Below the pieces are notes generated by a model. That model worked only from the letters and a program-made list of their open reading frames with translations. It made no database searches and had not been told where the DNA came from. From NCBI GenBank assembly GCA_017592665.1, contig JAGFNW010000008.1, forward strand, positions 1-64,000: a stretch of 64,000 nt of DNA, given 5' to 3'. Position 1 is the first letter of the stretch, and the number at the start of each line of letters is the position of its first letter. This DNA comes from Streptosporangiaceae bacterium NEAU-GS5. Lineage in GTDB: Bacteria > Actinomycetota > Actinomycetes > Streptosporangiales > Streptosporangiaceae. Of the stretch, positions 19,740-27,842 are shown in pieces. A program made the position numbers and the translations under genes.

Positions 19740-20312
19740 TCAGCCGGAAAAATAGACGGTGGCGTACTGATAGCCGGTGCGCCCGTTCTCGTCGCCCGAA
19801 TGACGGCGCCCGGTCATGACCTGCCGGGCGCCGGGAACGCCCTTGGAAATGTGATCGCTCTCCTTCAGGCCGTCGACCCACGATCGATCGACGAGGTGCA
19901 CGGGCCTGCCGCGCCAGGCGAGCGTGGCCGAGTAATACCAGGTGTAGCCGTTCTCATCGCCGTCGTGACGCCGCCCGACCACCACGTTGTCCTCGGGCGT
20001 CTCGTAGCGCGACGCGTTCTCCTTCACCTTGACCTCGAAGAGATACCGCGACACCTCGACCGGCTCTCCGTTGACGTAGATGGTGGCGCAGTAATACGTG
20101 GTGTAGCCGTTCTCGTCCCCGTGGTGCGCCCGGCCGGTCAGCACCTGGTTTTCCGGGCAGTAGAAGACGCCGCCCGACTCCTGGATGCGCGCCGAGTAAC
20201 CCTCGGAGAGGGAAATGCTCGCCGCCGAGGCCGCGGGAGCCCCCGGTGCCAGGCCGCCCAGAATGGTCAAGGCGGCCGTCGTCACGGCGGCCGGTCTCCA
20301 TTTCATACGCAT
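19740..20312 (-). CDS. Secreted triple-repeat protein with GDENG motifs, paralogue B
   Basis: The 190-aa product is a paralogue of the adjacent protein. It has a signal peptide ending near ASAA, then three repeats with the cores TGRAHHGDENG, VGRRHDGDENG and TGRRHSGDENG, each followed by an aromatic pair such as TYY or GYQY. Its first repeat keeps YCPENQVLTG, aligned with RCPEDQVLTG in paralogue A, so the two arose by gene duplication. AAGGAGG lies eight bases before the ATG at 20312; a longer in-frame start at 20330 would put that site inside the coding sequence. The function is unknown. Export to the cell surface or medium is the only safe statement. Confidence 0.85.
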   Translation of the reverse strand: MRMKWRPAAVTTAALTILGGLAPGAPAASAASISLSEGYSARIQESGGVFYCPENQVLTGRAHHGDENGYTTYYCATIYVNGEPVEVSRYLFEVKVKENASRYETPEDNVVVGRRHDGDENGYTWYYSATLAWRGRPVHLVDRSWVDGLKESDHISKGVPGARQVMTGRRHSGDENGRTGYQYATVYFSG

Positions 20313-20400
20313 TTTCAGGTCCTCCTTCATGAACGCGTATGAACACTTTGGCCGCCGCCGCTTAGTGCATCCTTGGTGTCGGCTTGGGGCGCGACGCATG

Positions 20401-20436
20401 CCAGAGCCCGGGCCTGCGGAAGGGCCCGGGCTCTGG
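20401..20436. terminator. Intrinsic terminator
   Basis: A perfect 13-bp stem (ccagagcccgggc and its complement) has a 10-base loop. It lies seven bases after the stop of the minus-strand secreted-protein gene at 20444, which it should terminate. Confidence 0.85.
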
Positions 20437-20443
20437 TCGGCGC

Positions 20444-20857
20444 TCAGGAGGTGGTGATGATGACGTAGTACAGGTAGACGGCCGAGGCGCCGTTGTTCTT
20501 CACGCACGCGGTGTAGTCGCCGGCGCCCTGCCAGTTCGGGGAGCCGACCCCGGTGGAGGTCATCCAGTAGGTCGCCGGGCCGGGGCTGCTGTTGATGACG
20601 AGGCCGCTCTGAGCGATGAGCTTGAACTTCAGGCCGGGGGACGTGCTGTACTCCGAGGCCTCGAGGTAGGTGTTGGCGTGGGCGGCGACACAGGCCTCCT
20701 GGCCGGGGTTCACCCAGACGTTGGTGATGCTGCCGGACGCGGCGTGGGCGGTGCCCGACAGACCCAGCAGGCCGAGGGCGCTCGCGCCGGTCAGCGCGAG
20801 TCCGGCGGCCAGGCGGCGGATCTTACGGCCTTTGTGGGTGCGAGTGGTCGTAGTCAT
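20444..20857 (-). CDS. Small secreted hypothetical protein
   Basis: The 137-aa product has a twin-basic start (RTHKGRKIRR), a hydrophobic core and a signal-peptidase site near TAHA-A. The mature ~97-aa domain is beta-rich, with Ser, Thr and Tyr and two Cys (EACVAAH and YTACVKN) that could form one disulfide. I do not recognise the family. AAGGAG lies about eight bases before the ATG at 20857. It forms its own transcription unit, ended by the hairpin at 20401-20436. It resembles in size and composition the many small exported proteins of actinomycetes. A link to the neighbouring clusters is not evident. Confidence 0.8.
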   Translation of the reverse strand: MTTTTRTHKGRKIRRLAAGLALTGASALGLLGLSGTAHAASGSITNVWVNPGQEACVAAHANTYLEASEYSTSPGLKFKLIAQSGLVINSSPGPATYWMTSTGVGSPNWQGAGDYTACVKNNGASAVYLYYVIITTS

Positions 20858-20963
20858 GGTGGTTCTCCTTCTCCGAAGCCCATCCCCCCGGAGGCTCCGT
20901 GGGGTGACGCCCCGAAACGTACGAGTTACCACTGGTCAGGCAGCAGACCACTCACCAGCCACT

Positions 20964-21614
20964 TCATGGCCGATTCATGCTCAACCCGGCGAAGAGCTCC
21001 CGCAGGCGTTGCCGGCCGGTGGACGGGTCGGCGAAGTGGAGGGCGCTCATGCCCGCTTCGATGGCCCCGGCCACGTTGGCGGCGCGGTCGTCGACGAACA
21101 GGCAGCGCGACGGAGGGACGCCGAGGGCCCGGGAGGCGTACAGGTAGATCCGCGGGTCGGGTTTGCGCAGCCGGACCTGGTTGGAGAAGACGAGCTCGTC
21201 GAAGCAGGAGCGCAGTCGCTCGAGCGGGTAGTCCGTTCCCCAGGCGTTGGACACGAGCGCCGTCCGCACGCCGCGGGCCCGGATCTCGGCCACGAGCGCG
21301 AAGGTCTGCTCGTCCCATTCGGTTTCGGCGAACATCCGTCGTACGAGGCCCTCGGCGCGCACGGGAGCGGAGTCAGGGCGGCGCAGGCGGGCGGCGAGCA
21401 GCTCCTCGAAGGCGGCGACGCTCAGCTCGCCGCGCTCCAGCGCATGCGACGGACTGTCGAGGTCCGGCCGGGCCGCCCACTCCGCCAGGATCTGGCCGAA
21501 CGCCTCGGAGTCGATGCCGAGGCCGGCGCAGAAGCGGGCGTTCACGAGGTCCATGCGCTCGGTGAGTACGCCGCCGTAGTCCATCAGCAGGGCTGCCGGG
21601 CTCATCGGGCTCAT
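20964..21614 (-). CDS. HAD-superfamily phosphatase
   Basis: The 216-aa haloacid-dehalogenase-type hydrolase has motif I as LLMDYGGVL (nucleophile region DYGG where DFDG or DYGG is usual), motif II Ser in ALVSNAWG, motif III Lys in RLRKPDPRIY and motif IV LFVDDRAANV. The second Asp position of motif I is Gly, as in the DYGGV subgroup typified by YihX/epoxide-hydrolase N-terminal-like HADs. The likely reaction is dephosphorylation of a small phosphorylated metabolite. Its ATG overlaps the stop of the CobQ-like gene (ATGA) and it is the last gene of the eleven-gene peptide-locus operon. AAGGA lies upstream at good spacing, and a second in-frame ATG lies three codons later. Confidence 0.88.
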   Translation of the reverse strand: MSPMSPAALLMDYGGVLTERMDLVNARFCAGLGIDSEAFGQILAEWAARPDLDSPSHALERGELSVAAFEELLAARLRRPDSAPVRAEGLVRRMFAETEWDEQTFALVAEIRARGVRTALVSNAWGTDYPLERLRSCFDELVFSNQVRLRKPDPRIYLYASRALGVPPSRCLFVDDRAANVAGAIEAGMSALHFADPSTGRQRLRELFAGLSMNRP

Positions 21615-22429
21615 CGGGCTCGTCCTTCGAGGAGCAGGTCGGCCTGGCCGGCGAGAGCGTCGGCCCACGGGTCGGCGAATTCGTCGCAGGTGTCGAGCAG
21701 GTCGGCCGAGCCGACGTGGGACAGGTCGCCGACCGTGCCGAGCAGCCCGAGCCCTGTCCGGGCCGTGACGAGCGCGGCCCAGTGCCGGGCGGCGGGTTCC
21801 GATCTCGGGCGATTCTGGACGAAGCCGATGACCGACCTCTGGATCTCGGCGGGCAGGCAGGAGAAGGTGCCGATGAGAGCCGCCGCGGATCCCCCGTCCC
21901 AGCAGTAGGCGGACAGCACGATCACGGCGTCGGCGATCTCCCGGACGGCCGGGAGGTTCGCCAGGTCGTCCCGCGCGTCGATCGGGCTGCCCGCCCCTTC
22001 GATCACCAGCCGCGCGCCCGAGCCGCGCAGCCCGGCGAGGGACGCGGAGACGACGTCCAGCACCGCCCGGCGTGTGCGCTGGGGCAGGTCCGCGCCGTCC
22101 ATCGTGTCCGTGGTCAGGAGCGGGACCTCGCCGTACGGCTCGCCGAGGACGCGCAGCAGGCCACGCTGCGCCCCGATCCCATCGTGCGCCTCCACGACGA
22201 CCGGGGACATCTGCGGCCGCCAGACGGTCCGGGCCGCCGCGACGTGGTGCGGGATGGGACATCCGCCGGGGTCGCGCCGCCACCGCGCCGGTTCCACCAC
22301 GGTGACGGCCTTGAACGGCGCCACCGGTTCGCCCCGCCGCGCGAGCAGCCGGAGCAGCGCGAGGCAGACGTGGCTTTTGGACGAGTTCGGGCCGGTCCCC
22401 CACACGACGATGGGGGGCGCGGCCGTCAC
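21611..22429 (-). CDS. CobQ/CobB/BioD-type P-loop ATPase domain protein, no amidotransferase domain
   Basis: The 272-aa product matches the N-terminal ATPase domain of cobyric acid synthase. It has the P-loop WGTGPNSSKS, then LLARRGEPVAPFKA, a QMSPVV segment, and LVIEGAGSPIDARD followed by ADAVIVLSAYCWDGGSAAALIG. Enzymes of this fold phosphorylate or carboxylate a carboxyl or amine for ligation. The C-terminal glutaminase half of CobQ is missing, so any amide or ring closure must use another nitrogen donor. The P-loop has Ser where the family has Gly (NSSKS against NAGKS). The GTG at 22429 gives the four-base GTGA overlap seen throughout this operon; the ATG at 22441 is the alternative. A cobalamin role is unlikely without other cob genes. 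Confidence 0.75.
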   Translation of the reverse strand: MTAAPPIVVWGTGPNSSKSHVCLALLRLLARRGEPVAPFKAVTVVEPARWRRDPGGCPIPHHVAAARTVWRPQMSPVVVEAHDGIGAQRGLLRVLGEPYGEVPLLTTDTMDGADLPQRTRRAVLDVVSASLAGLRGSGARLVIEGAGSPIDARDDLANLPAVREIADAVIVLSAYCWDGGSAAALIGTFSCLPAEIQRSVIGFVQNRPRSEPAARHWAALVTARTGLGLLGTVGDLSHVGSADLLDTCDEFADPWADALAGQADLLLEGRAR

Positions 22430-23688
22430 GCGGTGAGCCATGCGCGCACCCCGTCGGACGAGATCGACACGCGGCGCAGGCCGTCCGGCACGTCGTGGCC
22501 GGGCAGGTAGTAGATGGCCGTGCCGTTCAGCATCGTCGCGGCCAGCCAGCGAAGATGCGTCGGCATGCCCGCGTGTGAGGTGGCGTCCCGGGTCAGGATG
22601 AGCGCGGCGGGCGGCGGCAGACCCGGCTCGCGGTCGAGCGTCCACAGCAGCGCGAACAGGTCAAGGCGGGATCCATCGTGGAGGGGCAGCACGACGGCCT
22701 GGCCGGATCCGCCGGATCCGCCGGGTTCTCCGGGTTCGCCTGGTCCGCCTGGTCCGCCTGGTCCGCCGGCGAGGCTGCGGCGGAGGACGTCGACGTCTCG
22801 TCCCACGCGGCGGAGGTCGAGCGCGGGGCCGGCCCATTTCCGTGGGGTGTGGAAGGGCGCGAGGCCGTTCATGGCCAGCTCTCTGCGCTGCGCGGGCACC
22901 AGCCGGTGATCCCCGTCGAGCAGGAACTCCACCTCGACCAGCCGCCCCTCGGGCGCGTCACCGGCGAGCTCGGCGAGCTGCCCGAAGAGCCGCGCCGAGA
23001 CGGCGGCCGGCACCAGCCCGTCCAGCTCGGCAGGCGACCCGGCGAGCATCGACCCGCCCCCGAGCACGCCCATCTCCACCGCGAGACCGGCCGGCGTGAC
23101 GTACGCCGTGCCCTCGAACCGCGCGGGCACCCGCTCCGTGGCCATCAGCCCGAACCGCGGCGGGCCGGCCTCGCCCCGAAGGCGGCGGCACAGATGGGCG
23201 TACGCCTTGTGGACCCCTTCCCACAGCCGGGCCCCGCGGCGCCCGTCGTCCGCCGCGACCGTGACGTCGATCCCCGGCGGGCGTGCCCGCGGGTCGGGCC
23301 AGGTCACGCTCGTGCGCAACAGGGCCGACGCAGGGCGCGGAAGGGCCGCCAGCAGCGACTCCAACCGCATCCCGCACTCCTCCGCCAAGCGCGCCCACCC
23401 ATCCGGAGCCGCCTCAGGCCGAGGCAGCACGCCATAGCGAGGCTCATCATGCTCGGGCGCACCGTGATCAGGCGCGTCGCGGTCAGGCGTGCCGTCGTCA
23501 AGCCGCGGCGTGGCGTGCCGCACGGGGGCGAGCGCGCGGTCGACCGCCGACACCGGCACCAGCCAGGACCGCGGGACCGCGTAGCCGTGGTCGGCGCAGC
23601 GCTGCGCGAATTCGCCCAGCTCCGCCGCCTTGACCCCGAACTCCGCCGCCAGGTCGCGCGCGCTTCCGAGCGGCCGGGCCGTCACCAT
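22426..23688 (-). CDS. Protein with divergent PEP-synthase/PPDK-like ATP-binding region
   Basis: The 420-aa product begins near residue 10 with LAAEFGVKAAELGEFAQRC and GYAVPRSWLV. These resemble the GGKAANLGELxxxGFxVPxGFVV opening of PEP synthase and pyruvate phosphate dikinase. Later segments (ALLRTSV, VPARFEGTAYVTP, AVEMGVLGGGSM) align loosely with the ATP-grasp part of that family. The PEP-binding and phospho-His domains are absent. A Gly/Pro-rich linker (GGPGGPGGPGEPGEPGG) precedes a C-terminal part with RDATSHAGMPTHLRWLA, which recalls the THxG...HxA phospho-His loop (TxxGGxxxHAA), so a rearranged swivel domain is possible. Function is uncertain; phosphoryl transfer is the best guess. 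The start follows GGAG by five bases inside the 47-bp repeat array. Confidence 0.55.
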   Translation of the reverse strand: MVTARPLGSARDLAAEFGVKAAELGEFAQRCADHGYAVPRSWLVPVSAVDRALAPVRHATPRLDDGTPDRDAPDHGAPEHDEPRYGVLPRPEAAPDGWARLAEECGMRLESLLAALPRPASALLRTSVTWPDPRARPPGIDVTVAADDGRRGARLWEGVHKAYAHLCRRLRGEAGPPRFGLMATERVPARFEGTAYVTPAGLAVEMGVLGGGSMLAGSPAELDGLVPAAVSARLFGQLAELAGDAPEGRLVEVEFLLDGDHRLVPAQRRELAMNGLAPFHTPRKWAGPALDLRRVGRDVDVLRRSLAGGPGGPGGPGEPGEPGGSGGSGQAVVLPLHDGSRLDLFALLWTLDREPGLPPPAALILTRDATSHAGMPTHLRWLAATMLNGTAIYYLPGHDVPDGLRRVSISSDGVRAWLTA

Positions 23689-23843
23689 GCCATCTCCAGG
23701 CGCGCGACCGGCGCACACAACCGGGGGATCACCATGGCATCTCCAAGCGCGCGACCGGCGCACACAACCGGGGGATCACCATGTCATCTCCAGGCGCGCG
23801 ACCGGCGCAGACAACCGGAGGGTCACCATGGCTTCTCCAGGCG
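23682..23843 (-). repeat. 47-bp tandem repeat holding three coupled 17-codon mini-ORFs
   Basis: Three full 47-bp copies plus partial ends lie exactly between the aminotransferase stop and the next gene's start. On the minus strand each copy is a 17-codon ORF (23829-23776, 23782-23729, 23735-23682), for example MVIPRLCAPVARLEMAW. Its TGA overlaps the next ATG by seven bases (ATGGTGA), with GGAG five bases before each ATG. The aminotransferase ends LEKPW and the minis end LEMxW, so the unit is a copied stop-start junction. It creates a ladder of four coupled restarts before the downstream gene. Whether the mini-peptides matter is unknown. Confidence 0.85.
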
Positions 23844-25049
23844 CCGGATGGCTTCGCGCAACTGATCGGGCGGCGCGGCGAGGCTGATCCGGATGTGACC
23901 CTCGCCGCCGGAGCCGTACAGGCTGCCGTGCAACACCCCGACGCCGCACCGCTCGCGCAACGCGCGTGCCACCGCCACGTCCACCGGCCCCGGCGGCAGC
24001 CCCATGCCCAGGCCGGTCACGCCAGGAAACAGGCCGGTCACGCCAGGAAACAGGCCGGTCACGCCAGGAAACAGGCCGGTCACGTCGGGAAAGGCGTACA
24101 CGCCGCCGGCGGGCAGATCCAGGTCGTCCGGCCAGCCGGGCAGGCGGCTCAGCGCCCGCAGGAACTCCCGGCCCACCCCGGCGATCGCCGCCGCCCGTTC
24201 GCGGATCATCGCGGGATGCCCGGGATCGGTGAGGGCGGCCGCCCCGGCCAGCTGGGCGGCGTGGTCGACCGCGATGGTGGTCAGCGGGTGGACGCGGGCG
24301 GCGGCCGACACGGCACGGGCGTCCCCGGCGAGCCAGCCGAGCCGCCAGCCGGTCACGCCGAGCCGCTTGGACAGGCTGTTGACCACAAGGACGCCCTGGT
24401 CCGCGAGCGCGATGGCCGGCACGTGTGGCCGCTCACGCGCGAAGCAGTCGAGGACCTCGTCGTGGACGAGCAGCGCGCCCGCCGCCGCGGTCACCTCGGC
24501 CAGCGCGCGAAGGCGCGCCGGGCCGTACATCGAGCCCGTCGGGTTGACCGGCGAGTTGAGCAGCAGCATGGCCGTGTCGGCCGTGATGGCGCGGGCGACG
24601 TCTGCCGGGTCGAGCAGCCATCCGGCGGCCGGATCCCCGGGCACGCGTAAGGGCCGCCGACCCAGCACGGTGACGATCGGCTCATAGAGGGTGTAGCACG
24701 GGTCGGGGAGCAGGATCTCCTGGCCCGCGCCGGATCCGGCCAGCACGGCCGTCCACATCGCGCCGGTCGCGCCGTGCGTCACCAGGATCTGCCGGTCGGC
24801 GTCCAAGGCCAGCTCGTGCTCGGCAAGATAGAGCCCGGCGATGGCCGTCCGCAGTTCGTCGGCGCCGCGCGGCGGCGCGTACACGTCATGTCGGCGCAGG
24901 TCGTCCCCAGGCGCGACGAGCTCGCGCATGGCGTCGCGGAAGGCGCGGGGCGGGCCGTACCACGGCGTCCCCACGGTGAGATCGACGGTGACCGGGCCGC
25001 CCATCGCCGCGGCGGGTGGTGGCGCGACGCCATCCAGAAGAGGATTCAC
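23823..25049 (-). CDS. Class I/II PLP-dependent aminotransferase
   Basis: The 408-aa fold-type I aminotransferase has THGATGAMW for phosphate binding, NSPVNPTG with the conserved Asn, LVHDEVLDCF with the PLP-ring Asp, and NSLSKRLGVTGWRLGW with the Schiff-base Lys. The closing arm has GHIRISLA with the carboxylate-binding Arg. It transfers an amino group between an amino acid and a keto acid; the substrate is unknown. Near residue 320 is an in-frame array VTGLFPG repeated three times plus a degenerate copy, inserted where relatives have a short loop (AFPDVTG). The start is a GTG at 25049, six bases after the amidohydrolase stop. It may act on a released product of the peptide pathway. Confidence 0.93.
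   Translation of the reverse strand: MNPLLDGVAPPPAAAMGGPVTVDLTVGTPWYGPPRAFRDAMRELVAPGDDLRRHDVYAPPRGADELRTAIAGLYLAEHELALDADRQILVTHGATGAMWTAVLAGSGAGQEILLPDPCYTLYEPIVTVLGRRPLRVPGDPAAGWLLDPADVARAITADTAMLLLNSPVNPTGSMYGPARLRALAEVTAAAGALLVHDEVLDCFARERPHVPAIALADQGVLVVNSLSKRLGVTGWRLGWLAGDARAVSAAARVHPLTTIAVDHAAQLAGAAALTDPGHPAMIRERAAAIAGVGREFLRALSRLPGWPDDLDLPAGGVYAFPDVTGLFPGVTGLFPGVTGLFPGVTGLGMGLPPGPVDVAVARALRERCGVGVLHGSLYGSGGEGHIRISLAAPPDQLREAIRRLEKPW
24010..24093 (-). repeat. 21-bp in-frame tandem repeat inside the aminotransferase gene
   Basis: Three identical 21-bp units at 24010-24072 are followed by one degenerate unit. Each encodes the seven residues VTGLFPG, and the period is a multiple of three, so the frame is kept. 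It lies in a surface loop region before the C-terminal small domain. Confidence 0.9.
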
Positions 25050-25055
25050 GGCCGT

Positions 25056-26213
25056 CTACGCCGGGGTCGCGGTCAGCTCGGCGGCGGGGTCGAGCCGGAA
25101 GAAGGCGCACGGCGTCTCGACCAGCACCTGCCGCCGCACCCACCCGGGCGCCGTGCCGAACATGTCGTCCAGCCAGGCGCGCGAGCGCGGGTAGGTCGTG
25201 ACCGAGTGCGGGAAGTCCGATCCCCACATGAGGTTCTCCACCGGCAGCAGGTCGTGGCAGGCGATCGCGACCGGGTCGCGGACGATGCCGAAGAGCAGGT
25301 GCCGCCGAATGTACTCGCTCGGGGTCAGCTTCAGGCGGCCGCCGATCGCCTCGCGGAAGGTCTCGTAGGAGTCGTCCATCATGTAGAGGACCTCGGGGAG
25401 CCAGCCGGCGTTGGTCTCGGCGACGTACAGACGAAGGTCGGGAAGCTGGTCGAAGACGCCGCTCGCGATCATCGACGAGATCATCGACAGCGGGGGCGGC
25501 ACGGTGCCGCGCAGCAGCGTGACGGGCAGCTCGTAGCGTCCGGCGGCCGACGACACGAGCATGGGGTGGTTCCGGTCGCCGATCGTGACGTGCGAGGTCA
25601 GCGGGACGCCGAGGTCGAGGGCCTTCTCCCAGAAGATCAGGTCCTCGTCCGCCGGGGCGAGCGAGCCGTTGGGAAAGTGCGCCAGGCACACCGCGGGCAG
25701 GCCCAGTCCATGGACGCGCTCCAGTTCGGCGACCGCGTCGCCGATGCCGGTGACCGGGATGAGCGCGGTGGCCAGCAGCCGGTCGGGGGCGACCGGGCAG
25801 TAGTCCTCGGCCAGGAAGTCGTTGTAGGCCCGGACCATGGCGAGATACGCCTCGCGGTCGGAGATGTTCTCGATGAAACGGCTGATGAAGACCGGCGGGA
25901 AGAGCACCTCCGCGTCGATGCCGTCGTCGTCCTGCTCGCGCAGGCGCTGCACGGGCCCGCCGGTGCCGGGCGCGGGCGTCCCGTCGTCCTCCCAATACGA
26001 GGCGCCAACGATCTTCATGGTCCGGCCGCCGGCGATGTTGGTGCCGTTGTGGATCAGCGGCATCCCCTCGACCAGCCATCCCTCGCCGCCGTCCGGGAGC
26101 CGGATCAGGCGGGGCGCGCGGCCGCGGTGCCGCTCGGGCACGTGCGCCATCCACCCGTCCGGAGGTATCTCCAGGTGACCGTCGCTGGAGATCACCCGGT
26201 ATGTCCTCGTCAT
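25056..26213 (-). CDS. Amidohydrolase-2 family metal-dependent hydrolase (ACMSD-like)
   Basis: The 385-aa TIM-barrel protein begins with SSDGHLE, the N-terminal metal-binding DxHxx form of this family. It later has LTSHVTIGD and the hallmark MWGSDFPHSVTTYP, whose Asp is the usual catalytic/metal ligand. AIACHDLLP precedes that motif, as in many relatives. The family includes ACMSD and related decarboxylases and hydrolases of cyclic or aromatic acids, so C-C or C-N cleavage is possible. It lies 12 bases after the radical SAM stop and six before the aminotransferase in the same operon. In this context I infer that it releases or trims a small molecule made on the peptide. Confidence 0.9.
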   Translation of the reverse strand: MTRTYRVISSDGHLEIPPDGWMAHVPERHRGRAPRLIRLPDGGEGWLVEGMPLIHNGTNIAGGRTMKIVGASYWEDDGTPAPGTGGPVQRLREQDDDGIDAEVLFPPVFISRFIENISDREAYLAMVRAYNDFLAEDYCPVAPDRLLATALIPVTGIGDAVAELERVHGLGLPAVCLAHFPNGSLAPADEDLIFWEKALDLGVPLTSHVTIGDRNHPMLVSSAAGRYELPVTLLRGTVPPPLSMISSMIASGVFDQLPDLRLYVAETNAGWLPEVLYMMDDSYETFREAIGGRLKLTPSEYIRRHLLFGIVRDPVAIACHDLLPVENLMWGSDFPHSVTTYPRSRAWLDDMFGTAPGWVRRQVLVETPCAFFRLDPAAELTATPA

Positions 26214-26225
26214 CGAACGCCCTCC

Positions 26226-27842
26226 TCAGTCTGTGATCAGCGAATCCTGCGCGTACGTGGCCGGGTCGCCCCGGAAGCAGCCCCACCGCCGGAGCCGTTC
26301 GAGCAGGCCGTCGAGGACGGGCATCCCCTCGCGCGGGTCGGGATGGTCGCGCGGCAGCATGGCGACGCGCTCGACCGTCTTCTCCAACCGGAGGTTCTCG
26401 GCCCGCGACAGGGACGGCACCAGCCACCTCTGGTAGGCGTCCTGCCAGATGATCAGCACGGCGTCGTCGTTGCGCCGGCGGACCTCGTCGAGCGTGCGGT
26501 GGTTGAGCTCGTACGCGGTCTCGACGTCCATCCCGCAGTGCCGCCAGGAGAAGTCGGGGTTCTCCTCGTCGAGCACCTCGATCGCGAAGCGCTCCCGGTC
26601 CTCCCAGAGCGGCATGGTCTCGTCGCTCACGCCGAAGACGCTCAGCGTGAAGTGCCCGGCGAACTCGGTGGTGAGGAAGTCGTGGGTGAGCCGGTAGTCC
26701 TGCGGCGTCTCCCCCGGATAGCCGACCATGAACGAGCAGCGGTAGCCGACCGGACTGCCGTTGAGCAGGTGGAACGCCCGTCTGTTGGCGGCCGCCGTCA
26801 CCTTCTTGTTCATGTTGCGGAGGCTGGTCTCGCTCATCGACTCGAAGCCGATGGACAGGGTGCGGCAGTGGGCCCGGGCGAGCAGGTCCACGGTCGCCGC
26901 GTCCCTGATGGCGTTCGCCCGGCTGTAGGCCTCCCAGGCCACGCCCGCCGGCGGGAGCAGCTCGAACAGCTCGCGCATCCGGGTCGGCGGCACGGTGAAG
27001 GTGCTGTCCATGGCCTTGACGAAGGTGGCGCCGTTGCGTTCGGCGTAGTGGATCCAGTCGTCGCGGATCCGCGCGGCCGATCGATAGCGCCACTTCGGGC
27101 TTGCCGCGGGGAACGAGCAGAACTTGCAGCTGAACGGGCAGCCCCGCATCGACTCGTACGGCACCGAGGGGTAGGCGCCCGGGAAACCGGGGGCCGGCTG
27201 GGCGTCGAAGTCGACGTATTCGATGGACGTGGGCCTGATCCGGCCGTCGTCGTCGCGGTAGACCAGGTTGGGGATCGAATCGAGCGATCCGTGCCCGCGC
27301 AGGGCCACCAGCAGCAGCGGCAGGGCGCGCTCGGCGTCGCCGCGCACCACGACGGCCACCTGCGGATGGTCGCGCATGATCCGGGCCCACTTCAGATTGC
27401 CGTATTGGCCGCCAAGGACGAGCGGGCAGCCCGGCAAACGCTCGGAGATCCAGCCGACCGCTTTGGCGAGGGTGGCCCGATCCCAGATGAAGGTGGTGGA
27501 CAGCAGCACGGCGTCGAAGTCGCCCGGCGGCGGCTCGGCCACGCCGGCCCACAGGTCGGCGGTGTCGAGGACGTGATGGTCCACGCCGGCCTGTCGCAAG
27601 ATGGCCTCGAGCGTGAAGGTCGTCAGGTGGGGCACGGTCCACCGGCGCGGCCGCATGAGCGGATACCGGGTGCCCTGGTGGTCGAATCCCAGCTCCCGCA
27701 GGGAGAAGCCGCCGCGTGCGGCGAAGTAGTCGCGCTCGACCTCCGCCGCCCGGTCGGGATCGAACAGCGTGCCGCGCACATATCGGTCGTTCTTGTGGCC
27801 GGGGCCGAATCCGGACACCAGGAGCACTCGTCCAGGTCTCAT
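26226..27842 (-). CDS. Cobalamin-type (B12-binding) radical SAM enzyme
   Basis: The 538-aa protein has an N-terminal Rossmann-like domain of about 200 residues typical of B12-binding radical SAM proteins (AVLLSTTFIWD, CPLVLGGQYGNL). The radical SAM core starts with RGCPFSCKFCSF, the CxxxCxxC iron-sulfur site. Downstream barrel features include SIGFESMSETSLRNMNKKV and GYPGETPQDY. The classical DxHxxG cobalamin ligand is not visible, so true B12 dependence is uncertain. Such enzymes methylate unreactive carbons or do ring contraction and related radical chemistry. Its ATG overlaps the nucleotidyltransferase stop (ATGA). It is one of two radical SAM enzymes in the operon divergent from the 21-codon peptide gene. 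Confidence 0.92.
   Translation of the reverse strand: MRPGRVLLVSGFGPGHKNDRYVRGTLFDPDRAAEVERDYFAARGGFSLRELGFDHQGTRYPLMRPRRWTVPHLTTFTLEAILRQAGVDHHVLDTADLWAGVAEPPPGDFDAVLLSTTFIWDRATLAKAVGWISERLPGCPLVLGGQYGNLKWARIMRDHPQVAVVVRGDAERALPLLLVALRGHGSLDSIPNLVYRDDDGRIRPTSIEYVDFDAQPAPGFPGAYPSVPYESMRGCPFSCKFCSFPAASPKWRYRSAARIRDDWIHYAERNGATFVKAMDSTFTVPPTRMRELFELLPPAGVAWEAYSRANAIRDAATVDLLARAHCRTLSIGFESMSETSLRNMNKKVTAAANRRAFHLLNGSPVGYRCSFMVGYPGETPQDYRLTHDFLTTEFAGHFTLSVFGVSDETMPLWEDRERFAIEVLDEENPDFSWRHCGMDVETAYELNHRTLDEVRRRNDDAVLIIWQDAYQRWLVPSLSRAENLRLEKTVERVAMLPRDHPDPREGMPVLDGLLERLRRWGCFRGDPATYAQDSLITD

Noticed and set aside
19159-20312. EF-hand calcium-binding proteins, because of DGDENG.
   Set aside because: The acidic residues do not follow the 12-residue EF-hand loop spacing, and the flanking sequence is beta-like, not helix-loop-helix.
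23682-23843. CRISPR-like array of 47-bp repeats.
   Set aside because: The copies are directly contiguous with no spacers and no cas genes; they encode coupled mini-ORFs at a gene junction.
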